From positions 62,001-126,000 of the forward strand of contig JACKBA010000005.1 of the NCBI GenBank assembly GCA_020634815.1: a stretch of DNA of 64,000 bases, read 5' to 3'. The notes under the pieces were generated by a model. The model had not been told where the DNA came from, did not search any database, and worked only from the letters and a program-made list of their open reading frames with translations. Numbering within the stretch: the stretch's first letter is position 1; the number at the start of each line of letters is the position of its first letter. A program made the position numbers and the translations under genes. Positions 10,618-21,530 of this stretch are shown here, piece after piece. This DNA comes from Caldilineaceae bacterium (GTDB lineage Bacteria; Chloroflexota; Anaerolineae; Caldilineales; Caldilineaceae).

Positions 10618-12864
10618 ATGGAAGGATTTCTAAATCTCGCCTGGCTCTTGCCAATTCCGCCCTTCCTGGCTTTTGTGGCGATCATATTGTTCCTGAATCG
10701 CAACAAGACAGTCAGCGCGCTGACGGCAATCGGCAGCGTGCTGGTGAGTTTTGTCCTGGGGTGGCCGATCGCCTTTGCGGTTTTCACGACGCCGCACTTT
10801 GGCGAGCACCCGCTCTACGGCGAGCTTTTCACCATCCCGACCGGTACCACGGACCTGATGGTTGGCTACCAGGTTGATCCGGCCAATGCGCTGATGATCT
10901 TCATGGTCACCTTCCTGCTGGTCATGATTTTCGTCTATTCCAGCGGGTATATGACCTTCCCGAGTCACCTGAACAAGGAAGATTACCCGCAGGCGTACGC
11001 GCAGAACAAGGATCCGCGCTACAGCCGCTTCATGGCCTACATCAGCCTCTTTGCCACGGGCATGTTGGGGTTGGTCGTCTCCAACTCGCTGCTTACCTTC
11101 TTTGTCTTCTGGGAAATCATGGGCCTGTGCAGCTACCTGCTCATCGGCTTCTGGTTCGAGAAAGAATCGGCCAAGAAGGCGGCCTTCAAGGCGTTCATCA
11201 CCACGCGCATCGGCGATGCCATCATGTTTGCCGGCATGATGCTGCTGTGGATGTGGAGCATCGACAACACGCTCGTCTTCGAGCAGATTCTGGCGCCGGC
11301 CAATCTCGAGCACCTGGCCGAGATGATGATCCACGTGCCGGTCTTCAACTTCACAACGCCGGCCGTCGGGTTGATTGCCGTGCTCATCTTCTTCGGCACC
11401 ATCGGCAAGAGCGCCCAGTTCCCGCTGCACGTCTGGTTGCCCGACGCCATGGAAGGCCCGACTCCGGTCAGCGCCATGATTCATGCGGCGACGATGGTTT
11501 CCGCCGGTGTCTTCCTCGTCGTCCGCATGTTCCCGCTCTTCTTCGTCGCCGGTGAGGCGGCCCCGGCGAGCATGCAGTTCGTGGCCGGCATCGGCGCCTT
11601 CACTGCCCTCTTCGCCTCGCTGATCGCGGTGGCGCAGTGGGATATCAAGCGCGTGCTTGCCTACTCGACGATTGCCCAGCTTGGCTACATGGTGGCGGCG
11701 CTGGGCACCGGCGCCTACGTGGCCGGCTTCTTCCACCTGATTACACATGCCTTCTTCAAGGGGCTGCTCTTCCTTGGCTCCGGCTCGGTGATTCATGGCG
11801 TCGAGCATGGCTTCCACCATGCCCACGCCCATGGTGGCGACCACGGGCACGACGAGCATGGCCATGACGAACACGGTCACGGCTCCAGCATCGTGCACCG
11901 CCGCGATGGCGACCTGGACCTGAATGACCCGCAGGACATGCGCAACATGGGCGGCCTGCTCAAGCGCATGCCTATCACCGGCTGGACCTTCATCATCGGT
12001 GGTCTGGCACTCTCCGGCTTCCCGTTTGTTACCGCCGGTTTCTGGTCCAAGGACGAGATTCTCTCCAGCCTGTGGTATACGGAAGACAGCATCATCTTCT
12101 GGACACTGGCCATTTCGGCCCTGCTTACTGCTTTCTACACAGCGCGCCAGATCACGCTCACCTTCCTGGGGCAGCCCCGCTCGGAGGGCGCCGCACACGC
12201 TCCCGAGAGCGTCAAGAGCATGACGATCCCGCTGATCTTGATCACGCCCTTTGCGATTGCGCTGGGCTGGCTTGGCATCCCGGTTGACTTCCCGGGCCTG
12301 GGCTCGGTTTTCCCACACTGGATCGAACACCAGCTCGAACCGTATATCGAATACTTGCATTTTGAGTTCCCCCACCCGGAATTCAACATCCTTGTATTGC
12401 TGGTCTCGTTTGGCGTGGCGCTCGGCGGTCTGGCACTGGGTTGGTTCGTTTATCGCAAGGGGCTGCCCGAAGGCGAAATCGACCCCATGCGACGCTGGCT
12501 TGGCCCGGTCTGGTGGGCAATGCATCGCAAATTCTGGATCGACGAGTTCTACCAGTACACCTTCGTCGCTCTTTCGCGCGGCGTTGCCAAGTTCCTGTAC
12601 TGGGTTGACGATGTGTGGATCATCGACCCGATTATCAATGCCATCGGCCGCATTGGCGTGTGGCTTGGGTTTGTGGCCGCCAAATTCGATCAATACGTGG
12701 TAGATGGAGCCATCAATGCGTTCGGCTGGATGTCAGACCGCGCCGGCAGTGTGCTGCGTAGCAGCCAGAACGGCCAGGTGCAGGTCTACTTGATGGTTGT
12801 TGTTGTTTCGGTAACGATCTGGCTGCTGCTCTACGCGCTGCCGTTGATCTTGACGCTGGTCTAG
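10618..12864 (+). CDS. nuoL: NADH-quinone oxidoreductase subunit L with a His-rich loop
   Basis: 748 residues, antiporter-like proton-pumping subunit. Conserved parts include FFVFWEIMGLCSYLLIGFWF, GKSAQFPLHVWLPDAMEGPT, PVSAMIHAATMVSAGVFLV and VAQWDIKRVLAYSTIAQLGY. The lateral C-terminal helix is present. Unusual is a loop at about residues 394-425 with some sixteen His in alternation with Gly/Asp/Glu (HGHDEHGHDEHGHG and neighbours). It follows HLITHAFFKGLLFLGSGSVI and precedes NMGGLLKRMPIT. A short hydrophilic loop is normal there; the His expansion is not and could bind metal. ATG follows ACGAGG. Confidence 0.95.
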   Translation: MEGFLNLAWLLPIPPFLAFVAIILFLNRNKTVSALTAIGSVLVSFVLGWPIAFAVFTTPHFGEHPLYGELFTIPTGTTDLMVGYQVDPANALMIFMVTFLLVMIFVYSSGYMTFPSHLNKEDYPQAYAQNKDPRYSRFMAYISLFATGMLGLVVSNSLLTFFVFWEIMGLCSYLLIGFWFEKESAKKAAFKAFITTRIGDAIMFAGMMLLWMWSIDNTLVFEQILAPANLEHLAEMMIHVPVFNFTTPAVGLIAVLIFFGTIGKSAQFPLHVWLPDAMEGPTPVSAMIHAATMVSAGVFLVVRMFPLFFVAGEAAPASMQFVAGIGAFTALFASLIAVAQWDIKRVLAYSTIAQLGYMVAALGTGAYVAGFFHLITHAFFKGLLFLGSGSVIHGVEHGFHHAHAHGGDHGHDEHGHDEHGHGSSIVHRRDGDLDLNDPQDMRNMGGLLKRMPITGWTFIIGGLALSGFPFVTAGFWSKDEILSSLWYTEDSIIFWTLAISALLTAFYTARQITLTFLGQPRSEGAAHAPESVKSMTIPLILITPFAIALGWLGIPVDFPGLGSVFPHWIEHQLEPYIEYLHFEFPHPEFNILVLLVSFGVALGGLALGWFVYRKGLPEGEIDPMRRWLGPVWWAMHRKFWIDEFYQYTFVALSRGVAKFLYWVDDVWIIDPIINAIGRIGVWLGFVAAKFDQYVVDGAINAFGWMSDRAGSVLRSSQNGQVQVYLMVVVVSVTIWLLLYALPLILTLV

Positions 12865-12965
12865 CAGGCATTCGTGCGGGGTTTACCGTTCTGCCTGAGG
12901 TACTCTGAAAGCTTTCTGACAATCGGCGCTGAATTCCAAACCGAAGGTCTGCGGAGGAAATATTC

Positions 12966-14543
12966 ATGGAATTCCTGAATCAGTGGGCATTGCCCATTCT
13001 CATCCTGTGGCCACTGCTCAGCTCCATTCTGGTCTTCCTGACCAAGAGTGAAAAGCTGAACAAGTGGGGCTCGGTGCTGGCCAGCCTGCTGCCGCTGGGG
13101 CTCAGCATTTACATGCTGGCTGCCTACGACTACGCAAAGGGTGGCATGGCGTTCGTGATCGATGTGCCGTGGATTCCGGCCATCAACTCGAACATTCACC
13201 TGGGCGTGGACAACCTGAGCCTGCCGCTGATTTTCCTGACGGCGTTGCTGACGACGTTGAGCCTCTACTACAGCGCGTTTGTCATCAAGGATCGGGTGCG
13301 CGAGTACTTCGGCCTCTTCCACATCCTGGCGTTGAGCATGTACGGCGTCTTCATTGCGCTGGACTTCGTGGTCTTCTACGTCTTCTGGGAGATCAGCCTG
13401 GTGCCCATGTACCTGCTCATCGGCATCTGGGGCGGCAAGAATCGCAACTACGCCTCCATCAAGTTCTTTATCTACACCTTGGTGGGTTCGGTTGCCATGT
13501 TGCTGGCCATCCTTGGCACCTACTTCGCCACCGGCACCTTCGATATCATCCAGTCTGCGGCAGCCAAGCCCTTTGTGGGGCTGCCTGCCCAGGATGCGTT
13601 GCTGCTCACCAGCCTGGCGTTTTGGGGCTTCTTCCTGGGCTTCGCCTTCAAGGTGCCCAGCTTCCCCTTCCACACCTGGCTGCCCGACGCCCATACCGAA
13701 GCACCCACGGCCGGTAGCGTCATCCTGGCCGGCGTGCTGCTGAAGCTCGGCGGGTACGGCTTCATGCGCATCATGATCCCGGTCTACCCGACCGCAGCCG
13801 CCTACTGGTCGCAATGGCTGGTCGCGCTCGGCGCCATCGCCATCGTCTACGGTGCGCTCGTCTGTGTGGCACAGACGGACCTGAAACGCCTGATTGCCTA
13901 CAGCTCAGTCTCACACATGGGCTACGTGGTCATGGGCATCGGCGCCGCCGCGGCGGCCTTCGGCACGTTGGACAACCAGGCGGCCATGGACAGCGCGGCG
14001 ATGGCCTTCAACGGCGCGACCATGCAGATGTTCAACCACGGCCTCATCACGGGCGCCCTCTTCTTCCTGGTCGGCGTCATCTACGAACGCGCCCACACGC
14101 GCGACCTGGACAAGTTTGGCGGCTTGAGCGTCAAGACGCCCTACTACTACGGCATCATGATGGTGGCGGCCATGGCCAGCCTGGGCCTGCCCGGTCTCTC
14201 CGGCTTCTGGGGCGAGTTGTTCACCTTCCGCGGCGCCTTCTACCTGACGCCGTACTGGGCAGCATTCGCCGTGCTGGGCATCGTCTTTGCGGCGGTCTAC
14301 ATCCTGTGGCGCATCATCCAGAATGTCTTCCTGGGCACCTACGATCCGAACAAGATCACGCACTGGACCACCGCAACGGGCGAGCATGCCGACGGCCCGA
14401 CCGACATGGTCGGCTTCGAGAAGCTCACGCTGTGGCCGCTGGTCATCCTGATTTTTGTGCTGGGTGTCTACCCCACGCCGCTGCTGAACTATCTCAACTC
14501 TGCCGCCCTGGAAATCCTGAACTTCGTTCAGAGCGTGCTGTAA
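12966..14543 (+). CDS. nuoM: NADH-quinone oxidoreductase subunit M
   Basis: 525 residues, about fourteen helices, antiporter-like pump subunit. Signature segments are FYVFWEISLVPMYLLIG with the key Glu, FLGFAFKVPSFPFHTWLPD, HTEAPTAGSVILAGVLLKLG with the discontinuous-helix Lys, and DLKRLIAYSSVSHMGYV. Length and order are normal. TGCGGAGGAAAT just before ATG is a strong ribosome site. It is 100 bp after nuoL with no gene between. Confidence 0.96.
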   Translation: MEFLNQWALPILILWPLLSSILVFLTKSEKLNKWGSVLASLLPLGLSIYMLAAYDYAKGGMAFVIDVPWIPAINSNIHLGVDNLSLPLIFLTALLTTLSLYYSAFVIKDRVREYFGLFHILALSMYGVFIALDFVVFYVFWEISLVPMYLLIGIWGGKNRNYASIKFFIYTLVGSVAMLLAILGTYFATGTFDIIQSAAAKPFVGLPAQDALLLTSLAFWGFFLGFAFKVPSFPFHTWLPDAHTEAPTAGSVILAGVLLKLGGYGFMRIMIPVYPTAAAYWSQWLVALGAIAIVYGALVCVAQTDLKRLIAYSSVSHMGYVVMGIGAAAAAFGTLDNQAAMDSAAMAFNGATMQMFNHGLITGALFFLVGVIYERAHTRDLDKFGGLSVKTPYYYGIMMVAAMASLGLPGLSGFWGELFTFRGAFYLTPYWAAFAVLGIVFAAVYILWRIIQNVFLGTYDPNKITHWTTATGEHADGPTDMVGFEKLTLWPLVILIFVLGVYPTPLLNYLNSAALEILNFVQSVL

Positions 14544-14546
14544 GCC

Positions 14547-16061
<1,515 letters not shown>

Positions 16062-16135
16062 CCGGCGACGTGGCCCTCGTTGCCACAGCCGTGGAACGAA
16101 TGGCGAAGTCCAGGCGTTGCAGTAGACAGACAATG

Positions 16136-16167
16136 GGCGAGGCTCTCTGACCAGAGTCTCGCCTTTT
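16136..16167 (+). terminator. Intrinsic terminator after nuoN
   Basis: 11-bp stem (16136-16146 with 16153-16163, one mismatch), 6-nt loop, then TTTT. It separates the nuo cluster from the promoter immediately downstream. Confidence 0.75.
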
Positions 16168-16169
16168 CT

Positions 16170-16198
16170 TTGGGGGAACGATGCTTCCCGTATATACT
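16170..16198 (+). promoter_or_regulatory. Candidate promoter for the BNR-propeller gene
   Basis: TTGGGG (16170-16175), 17-bp spacer, TATACT (16193-16198). It begins just after the nuoN terminator, so the propeller/murE pair is likely a new transcription unit. Confidence 0.45.
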
Positions 16199-16221
16199 GG
16201 GACACTGGCTGCGCAAACACT

Positions 16222-18144
16222 ATGTCTCTATCACGGAATCACTGCGAACCGTCGCCCGCTGTGGCGGAGCCACGGGACGCCGCAACCGTTACCCGGATGA
16301 GTGCGATGTCATTCACGGGAGGAAGCCGTCTGAGCGTTCATCGAAGCCGCCGCCTGCCAGGCTGGCTTTTTCTGGTCGCCATACTGGCCGTGGCATTCAT
16401 GCCCGCCTGGGTGCTGGCACAGGGCGTGGCGCCCACCGATAACCCCGTGCTCAGTCTGGCCGTGGCGCCCAACGCGCCCAACGAAGTCCTGGCCGGCACG
16501 CTCAACTCGCCGCGCCCGGCCGGCGTCTACCGCACGGCCGACGGCGGTGTCACCTGGAACAATACTACGCCCGATCTTGCCCCGAACATCAGCATCACCG
16601 CGCTGGCATTTGATGCGCGCAACGCGCGCGCTGTCTATGCGGCGGATGGCGGCTCCGGGCTGATCTTCCGTTCGAGCGACGGCGGCGCAACGTGGGCCGA
16701 ACTCCCCGGCTTCCGCGACCTGATCAGCGCCAACAGCGCCGTCGGTGAACTGTATGCAGTGCTCGAGCGCGGCCAGCCGGTGTTGTATGCCGGCACGCGC
16801 TTTGATGGCGTTTTCCGCACGGCCGATGGCGGCGCCACCTGGCAGCAACTGGACGTGGGGCTGGTCGGGGAAGCGCGCCGTATCCGCGCGCTGGCCAGCT
16901 ACGACGATGCGCTCTACGCCGGCACCCACGCCGGCCTCTACCGCCTGCCCGCCGGCGCCACGGTCTGGGAAGAAGTGACCGGCTTCGATAACACCGATAT
17001 CGTCTTCAGCCTGCAAGCCGCGGCCGACGCGCTCTATGCCGGCACGGGCAGTTTTCTCTACGCAAGCAGCGACGGCGATGCCTGGGCGCGCGTCCCCAAT
17101 TCGCCGTCGACGGTCTATTACGCGCTGGCGGATACGGGGCGCCTGCTCATTCTCGCCACGGAAAATGGCTTGTGGAGCGGCAGCGGCGACGCGTGGCAAC
17201 TGGCTACAGTCAATGGCGCGCCGTACAGCGCGCCCGTCTACGCGCTGGCCAACACACCGCGTGCCCCGCGTACGGTCTATGCCGGCACCGTCGATGCCTG
17301 GGTGCTGCGCAGCGAAGATGAAGGACAGACCTTCGTGACCGTCGATGCGCTGGCGCCGTTAGACGTGCGTGCTGCGCTGGCCACGGCCACGCCGACTTTT
17401 ACGCCGACGCCTACGCCCACCAACACGGCCACGCCGACCAACACGCCGACTGAGACGCCCACGCCCACGGTGACGCCGACCTTCACGCCATCGCCGACAC
17501 CCACCGACACCGCCACGCCCACCCCGACGCGGACGCCGCGACCATCGGCCACGCCGACCGCCACACGCACGCCCACGCCGGCGCCAACGACCACGCCGGT
17601 AAGCCTTGATCTGGAGCCCACTGCAACGCAGACCGCGACGGAGACGCCCGTTGTTACTGCCTCCAGCCCGATCAGTATCGAGGTCGCCCTGCCGGAGACC
17701 GACGCCCGGGCACGGGCACGCGGGCAGAGTGCCGGCGACCGTCTCACCGAGGCGCTCCAGCGTGCGAGCCAGGATGCGACGGCAACGGTTGCCGCGACGC
17801 CGGCCACACCTTCCGTCCCGGCGACCGGCGAACCTGCCGCCACACAGGGCGCCATTGCCCGGCTGCCGACTGCAACCGCTGCGGCTGCCGCCACAGCGAC
17901 CGCAGTGCCGCCCACCGCCACCGTGGCGCCGACCGAGACGGCCACACCGCAGCCTTCGGAGACGCCGACCATCACGGCAACGCCGGAGCCGACGAATACG
18001 GCAACGCCTACGCCTGTGCCCATCGATCTGGCCGCCGAGGTCAGCGCACGCCTGCCTGTGCTCTTCATGGGGGCCATTGCGCTGCTGGGCGCCGTCGTCC
18101 TGGTCGCGGGCGTGTCGATCCTGCGCGGCCCGCGCGATATCTGA
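16222..18144 (+). CDS. Cell-surface BNR/sialidase-type propeller with Thr-Pro stalk
   Basis: 640 residues as opened at 16222. A signal peptide (RLPGWLFLVAILAVAFMPAW, ending VLAQG) starts only after about 45 residues, so the true start may be downstream: ATG 16297 or 16306, or even CTG 16330, which has GGGAGGAAG just upstream. The extracytoplasmic domain repeats BNR/Asp-box-like motifs (TADGGVTW, SSDGGATW, TADGGATW, SEDEGQTF), as in Ycf48 or sialidase-fold propellers, without a recognisable active site. A long stalk of TPTPT/TATPT units follows, then one C-terminal helix (VLFMGAIALLGAVVLVAGVS) as a membrane anchor. Role unknown; probably a surface-exposed binding protein. Confidence 0.78.
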   Translation: MSLSRNHCEPSPAVAEPRDAATVTRMSAMSFTGGSRLSVHRSRRLPGWLFLVAILAVAFMPAWVLAQGVAPTDNPVLSLAVAPNAPNEVLAGTLNSPRPAGVYRTADGGVTWNNTTPDLAPNISITALAFDARNARAVYAADGGSGLIFRSSDGGATWAELPGFRDLISANSAVGELYAVLERGQPVLYAGTRFDGVFRTADGGATWQQLDVGLVGEARRIRALASYDDALYAGTHAGLYRLPAGATVWEEVTGFDNTDIVFSLQAAADALYAGTGSFLYASSDGDAWARVPNSPSTVYYALADTGRLLILATENGLWSGSGDAWQLATVNGAPYSAPVYALANTPRAPRTVYAGTVDAWVLRSEDEGQTFVTVDALAPLDVRAALATATPTFTPTPTPTNTATPTNTPTETPTPTVTPTFTPSPTPTDTATPTPTRTPRPSATPTATRTPTPAPTTTPVSLDLEPTATQTATETPVVTASSPISIEVALPETDARARARGQSAGDRLTEALQRASQDATATVAATPATPSVPATGEPAATQGAIARLPTATAAAAATATAVPPTATVAPTETATPQPSETPTITATPEPTNTATPTPVPIDLAAEVSARLPVLFMGAIALLGAVVLVAGVSILRGPRDI

Positions 18145-18161
18145 TTCCTGACCAATACACT

Positions 18162-19793
18162 ATGCTGACGATTGCCCATCTGCTCGAAGTCCTGCCTGAC
18201 GAACGGATGATGAACCTGTCCGCGTCCGCACGCGGCCGGGAGATTCTCGCCGTTACCGCCGACAGCCGCCAGGTGCAGCCCGGCACGCTCTTTGTCGCCG
18301 TCACCGGTGCGCGCTTCGATGGCCATCGTTACCTGCCGGCGGCCATCGAACAGGGCGCGGTGGCGCTGATCGGCACGCGCGCGCCAGCCGCGCTGCACGC
18401 TGACGGTGTCGTCCTCCCCGAGCACGCGGTCTATATCCAGGTTGGCGACAGCCGGCGTGCGCTTGCTCTGGCCAGCGCGGCCCTGCACGATTTCCCGTCG
18501 CGCCAGCTTGCCGTCGTCGGCATCACCGGCACCGACGGCAAGACGACGACCTCCAGCATCATGGAAGCGATTCTGGCCGCGGCCACGCAATCGCCCAGTG
18601 CGCCGGAAGGCCGTGTCGGCGTCGTGACGACGGTCGGCGCGCGCATCCGCGGCCGCGAAAGCGAAACCGGTCTGCACGTGACCACGCCCGACGCCCCCGA
18701 GGTGCAGGCATTCCTGCGCGCCATGGTCGACGAGGGGTGTCGGTACGCCGTCATCGAGAGCACCAGCCACGGCCTGCATCAGCAGCGCGTGGCCGGCGTC
18801 GACTTCGACGTGGCCGCCGTGACCAACATCACCCACGAGCATCTCGACTACCACGGCAGCCGTGACGCGTATGTGGCCGCCAAGGCGCTCCTCTTTCGCT
18901 CGCTCTACGCGTCGCCTGCCAAGCCGGGGATCCCGCGCTGCGCAGTGCTCAACGCCGACGATGCCGGCAGCTATGCGGCGCTGCTCGCCGTGCTGCACAA
19001 AGAGGCCACGTTGCACGGCTATCACGTGCCGGTGCGCAGCTACGGCATGGCCGGCGGGCGCGCACAACTCGACGTCGCCGTGGACAACGTGCGCTACGAG
19101 GCGGATGCCACCCGCTTCGACGTGCAGTGGTGGGGTGGAAGCTTTGCCGTTGTCTCGCCCCTTATCGGCGAGTTCAATGTCTACAACGTCGCTTGCGCCG
19201 CCACGGCCGCGCTGGCCTTGGGGATTGCGCCGGCTGCGATTCAGAGCGGCGTCGCTACTATGGCGCCCGTGCTGGGCCGCATGCAGCGCATGGATGGCGG
19301 CCAGCCCTTCCTGTCAATCGTCGATTTCGCTCACACGCCCGTGAGCCTGGAGCGGGCGCTCGTGACGCTGCGCCCGCTGGTCGGCCAGGGCACGCCGGGC
19401 GGCCAGGGCCGGCTGATCGCGGTCTTTGGCTCCGCCGGCATGCGCGATCGCGAGAAGCGCTATCTCATGGGGCGCGTCAGCGGGCGGCTGGCCGATTTCA
19501 CGGTCATCACTGCCGAAGACCCGCGTACGGAGGACCTGGACGAGATCTGCCGGGAGATCCGCCGCGGCGTGAGCGAATTCGCCGGCGCCGACCGCTTCGT
19601 CATCGTCCCGGATCGGAGCGAGGCCATCCAGGTGGCCGTCGATATGGCGCGCCCTGGCGACGTCGTGGCGGCATTTGGCAAGGGCCACGAACGCAGCATG
19701 TGTTTCGGCGAGGTCGAATACCCCTGGAGCGATCAAGATGCCATGCTTGCCGCGCTGGCGCGCCGCAAGGATCGCGACGGATTTGCTACGTAG
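18162..19793 (+). CDS. murE: UDP-N-acetylmuramyl tripeptide synthase (MurE family)
   Basis: 543 residues. Mur ligases add an amino acid to UDP-MurNAc-dipeptide in cytoplasmic peptidoglycan synthesis. Three domains are visible: N-terminal substrate domain (TADSRQVQPGTLFVAVTGAR), central ATPase with P-loop GITGTDGKTTT and TNITHEHLDYHGS, and C-terminal ligase domain (GRMQRMDGGQPF, FAHTPVSLERAL, VFGSAGMRDREKR). Where meso-diaminopimelate enzymes have DNPR, this has EDPR, so the third amino acid cannot be called. It lies 17 bp after the propeller gene. It is isolated from other mur genes, so a specialised paralog cannot be excluded. Confidence 0.85.
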   Translation: MLTIAHLLEVLPDERMMNLSASARGREILAVTADSRQVQPGTLFVAVTGARFDGHRYLPAAIEQGAVALIGTRAPAALHADGVVLPEHAVYIQVGDSRRALALASAALHDFPSRQLAVVGITGTDGKTTTSSIMEAILAAATQSPSAPEGRVGVVTTVGARIRGRESETGLHVTTPDAPEVQAFLRAMVDEGCRYAVIESTSHGLHQQRVAGVDFDVAAVTNITHEHLDYHGSRDAYVAAKALLFRSLYASPAKPGIPRCAVLNADDAGSYAALLAVLHKEATLHGYHVPVRSYGMAGGRAQLDVAVDNVRYEADATRFDVQWWGGSFAVVSPLIGEFNVYNVACAATAALALGIAPAAIQSGVATMAPVLGRMQRMDGGQPFLSIVDFAHTPVSLERALVTLRPLVGQGTPGGQGRLIAVFGSAGMRDREKRYLMGRVSGRLADFTVITAEDPRTEDLDEICREIRRGVSEFAGADRFVIVPDRSEAIQVAVDMARPGDVVAAFGKGHERSMCFGEVEYPWSDQDAMLAALARRKDRDGFAT

Positions 19794-19843
19794 GTTGCCA
19801 CCACTCCTTCCCATTTCGTACGAAAACAGCGCGCCAAACCGGG

Positions 19844-19851
19844 TGTACAAT
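19844..19851 (+). promoter_or_regulatory. Possible extended -10 element for the small gene at 19909
   Basis: TGTACAAT (extended -10) about 58 bp before the ATG, with no good -35. Weak evidence. Confidence 0.3.
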
Positions 19852-19908
19852 ATAAATAGAGCATTGTGCTCCCTGTGATGTGTTCAAGCGTAGCAAGGAG
19901 ATGTGGTC

Positions 19909-20103
19909 ATGGTACGCATTGAATTTACCACCGAGGAAGTGAGCGAATTGGTCCGCGTGCTCGAGCAGTACCTGGGCGATCTGCGGGCGGAGATTTCCGA
20001 CACCGACTCCTCGTTCTTCAAGGAAGAGTTGCGCGAGGAAAAGGGCGTGGTGAAGCAGGCTCTTGCCAGGCTCAAGGCTGTTGCGGAGCCGGTCAAGCCG
20101 TGA
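19909..20103 (+). CDS. Small acidic helical protein of unknown function
   Basis: 64 residues from ATG 19909, which follows AAGGAG (19895-19900) by eight bases. In-frame GTG 19903 is too close to that site. The sequence starts MVRIEFTTEEVSELVRVLEQ and continues with a predominantly helical, charged composition (SSFFKEELREEKGVVKQALA); a two-helix hairpin is likely. No Cys, no membrane segment. It has its own terminator and sits alone. I do not recognise a named family. Confidence 0.65.
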   Translation: MVRIEFTTEEVSELVRVLEQYLGDLRAEISDTDSSFFKEELREEKGVVKQALARLKAVAEPVKP

Positions 20104-20118
20104 CTCCTGGCCGGTGAA

Positions 20119-20163
20119 TCGAAAATGGGCGTGCACTCTTTTTCAGTGCACGCCCATTTTCGT
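20119..20163. terminator. Strong bidirectional terminator
   Basis: Perfect 17-bp stem (20120-20136 with 20146-20162) around a 9-nt loop, with A-run and T-run inside the arms so that it can work both ways. It lies between convergent genes: the small rightward gene and the leftward cupin gene. Confidence 0.9.
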
Positions 20164-20201
20164 TGCGCGTTGTTTGCCGATGCCAGGATCGACGCCGCCC
20201 G

Positions 20202-21422
20202 TCAGTTCAGCGACGGCGATTCCCGGTTTGGACCAAAGTGCTTGAGCATGACCAGCGGGTCGCTCTTGCTGGGGTTGTGAATGGTGACGCCGCGGGAAGC
20301 GGCGCCGGCCGAAACGAAGTACTCGTCCTGGGTGAGCTGGCCAAAGCGGATCAGCGCCGGCGTCTCCACCCAGTGCTTGTCGATGGTGCCGTGTCCCTGC
20401 ACGGTGATGAAGCCGTAGGCGCCGGCATCGCGGATCGTGGCGGTGCGTCCCGGCAGCACGGTCAGTTCCTTGGCCGCAAAGTAGGGGTTGCCGTAGGTGA
20501 TCCACTTCTCCACGTAGCCGGCCGCTTCCATCTCGGTCAGCGGCTTGACCAGCACCGGCGGGCGGAAATAGGCCTCCTTGAGATTGGGCAGCACGTTGGC
20601 ATCCCACTCGACCATGCTCACCAGGAAGTCCAGGTCCTGGTGCTTGTCCGCCGGCACGTTCTTCACCAGATTGCCCCATTCGATGGGCACCTCGGCCACC
20701 AGCGACTGGAACATGGCGAAGACATCGCTGGCCCACTGCGGCTCGTAGGTGCAAAGGCTGCCGGGCGCGTGCAGCACGCCCGCCGGCACGTACCAGCCGG
20801 TGCCGACCTCCAGGCGATAGGCTTTAGACAGGTTCGTGATCTTGTTGTCGCCCTGGTTCCAGATCTCCAGACAGTGGCGGACCTGCTCCTTGGTCGTGCC
20901 AGGTTCCAGCCCGAAGAAGGTGTGCGGGAAGGTGCCGCCGTGGTTGTTGAGCTGCGGCGGGAAGAAGTAGGCTTCCGGCTTCTGCGCCATGCCCACCAGC
21001 GACGCAAACTCCTCGGTCTGGTGCAGGTGATGGGGCAGCGGGTCGCGGTTGTCGAAGAACTTGGAGTAGATGGGCCACTTGCCGTGCGCGTTCCACATCT
21101 CGTCGCCCAGCAGCGTCGCGCCCAGCTCGGCCACGGCATCGATCAGCAGCGCCTTGTGCGTCTCGCCGCCCTCCTCGTGCACGACATAGCTGAGGCCCTC
21201 GTCGGGCGTGGTCAGCGGGCCATTGTCGGCCTTGGTCGTGGAGGAGAACCAGCGCTCGTCGATGCCGCCGCGGTTGGCGCCGTACGCATAGTAGTCGCGC
21301 GGGTCGAGCTTGATACGCCGCCCCGGAATGCAGAATGAGCGCGGCACCCACGTCGGCGCCAGGCGCAGGATGCCTTCGCCGGCTTCAAAGGCAGTGCGAA
21401 TTGTTTTGGTTTGGGATGCCAT
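20202..21422 (-). CDS. Cupin-fold protein, phosphomannose-isomerase-like
   Basis: 406 residues, cytoplasmic. The metal-site motif DPLPHHLHQTEEFASL and the later GWYVPAGVLHAPGS resemble the two cupin motifs of type I phosphomannose isomerases and related sugar isomerases, but overall similarity to a characterised enzyme is not obvious to me. It is last in the leftward sugar-import operon (rbsA-rbsC-binding protein-cupin), so conversion of the imported sugar is the best guess. An AGATTGG-type palindrome separates it from the binding-protein gene. It ends at the strong terminator at 20119-20163. Confidence 0.68.
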   Translation of the reverse strand: MASQTKTIRTAFEAGEGILRLAPTWVPRSFCIPGRRIKLDPRDYYAYGANRGGIDERWFSSTTKADNGPLTTPDEGLSYVVHEEGGETHKALLIDAVAELGATLLGDEMWNAHGKWPIYSKFFDNRDPLPHHLHQTEEFASLVGMAQKPEAYFFPPQLNNHGGTFPHTFFGLEPGTTKEQVRHCLEIWNQGDNKITNLSKAYRLEVGTGWYVPAGVLHAPGSLCTYEPQWASDVFAMFQSLVAEVPIEWGNLVKNVPADKHQDLDFLVSMVEWDANVLPNLKEAYFRPPVLVKPLTEMEAAGYVEKWITYGNPYFAAKELTVLPGRTATIRDAGAYGFITVQGHGTIDKHWVETPALIRFGQLTQDEYFVSAGAASRGVTIHNPSKSDPLVMLKHFGPNRESPSLN

Positions 21423-21434
21423 CGTGTTTCCCTT

Positions 21435-21523
21435 GAGATTGGTGATTGGAGATTAAGAGATTGAGGGATTAGGAGACTGGGCATCCAATCTCTAATCTCC
21501 AATCTCTCAATCTCCTAATCTCT
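21435..21523. repeat. Intergenic imperfect palindrome of AGATTGG-type units
   Basis: The left half is built of GAGATTGG/AGAGATTGAGG/GGATTAGGAG words and the right half of their reverse complements (CCAATCTC, TAATCTCC), with a 4-nt centre. It lies between the binding-protein stop and the cupin start. It could fold into a long hairpin in the leftward mRNA. Related palindromes are at 23545-23608 and 54128-54212. Confidence 0.8.
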
Positions 21524-21530
21524 TTATTCC

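Noticed and set aside
17277..19067. A 596-codon minus-strand frame over the propeller/murE junction
   Set aside because: Its valine/glycine repeats are the antisense reading of the Thr-Pro stalk codons; it overlaps murE motifs.
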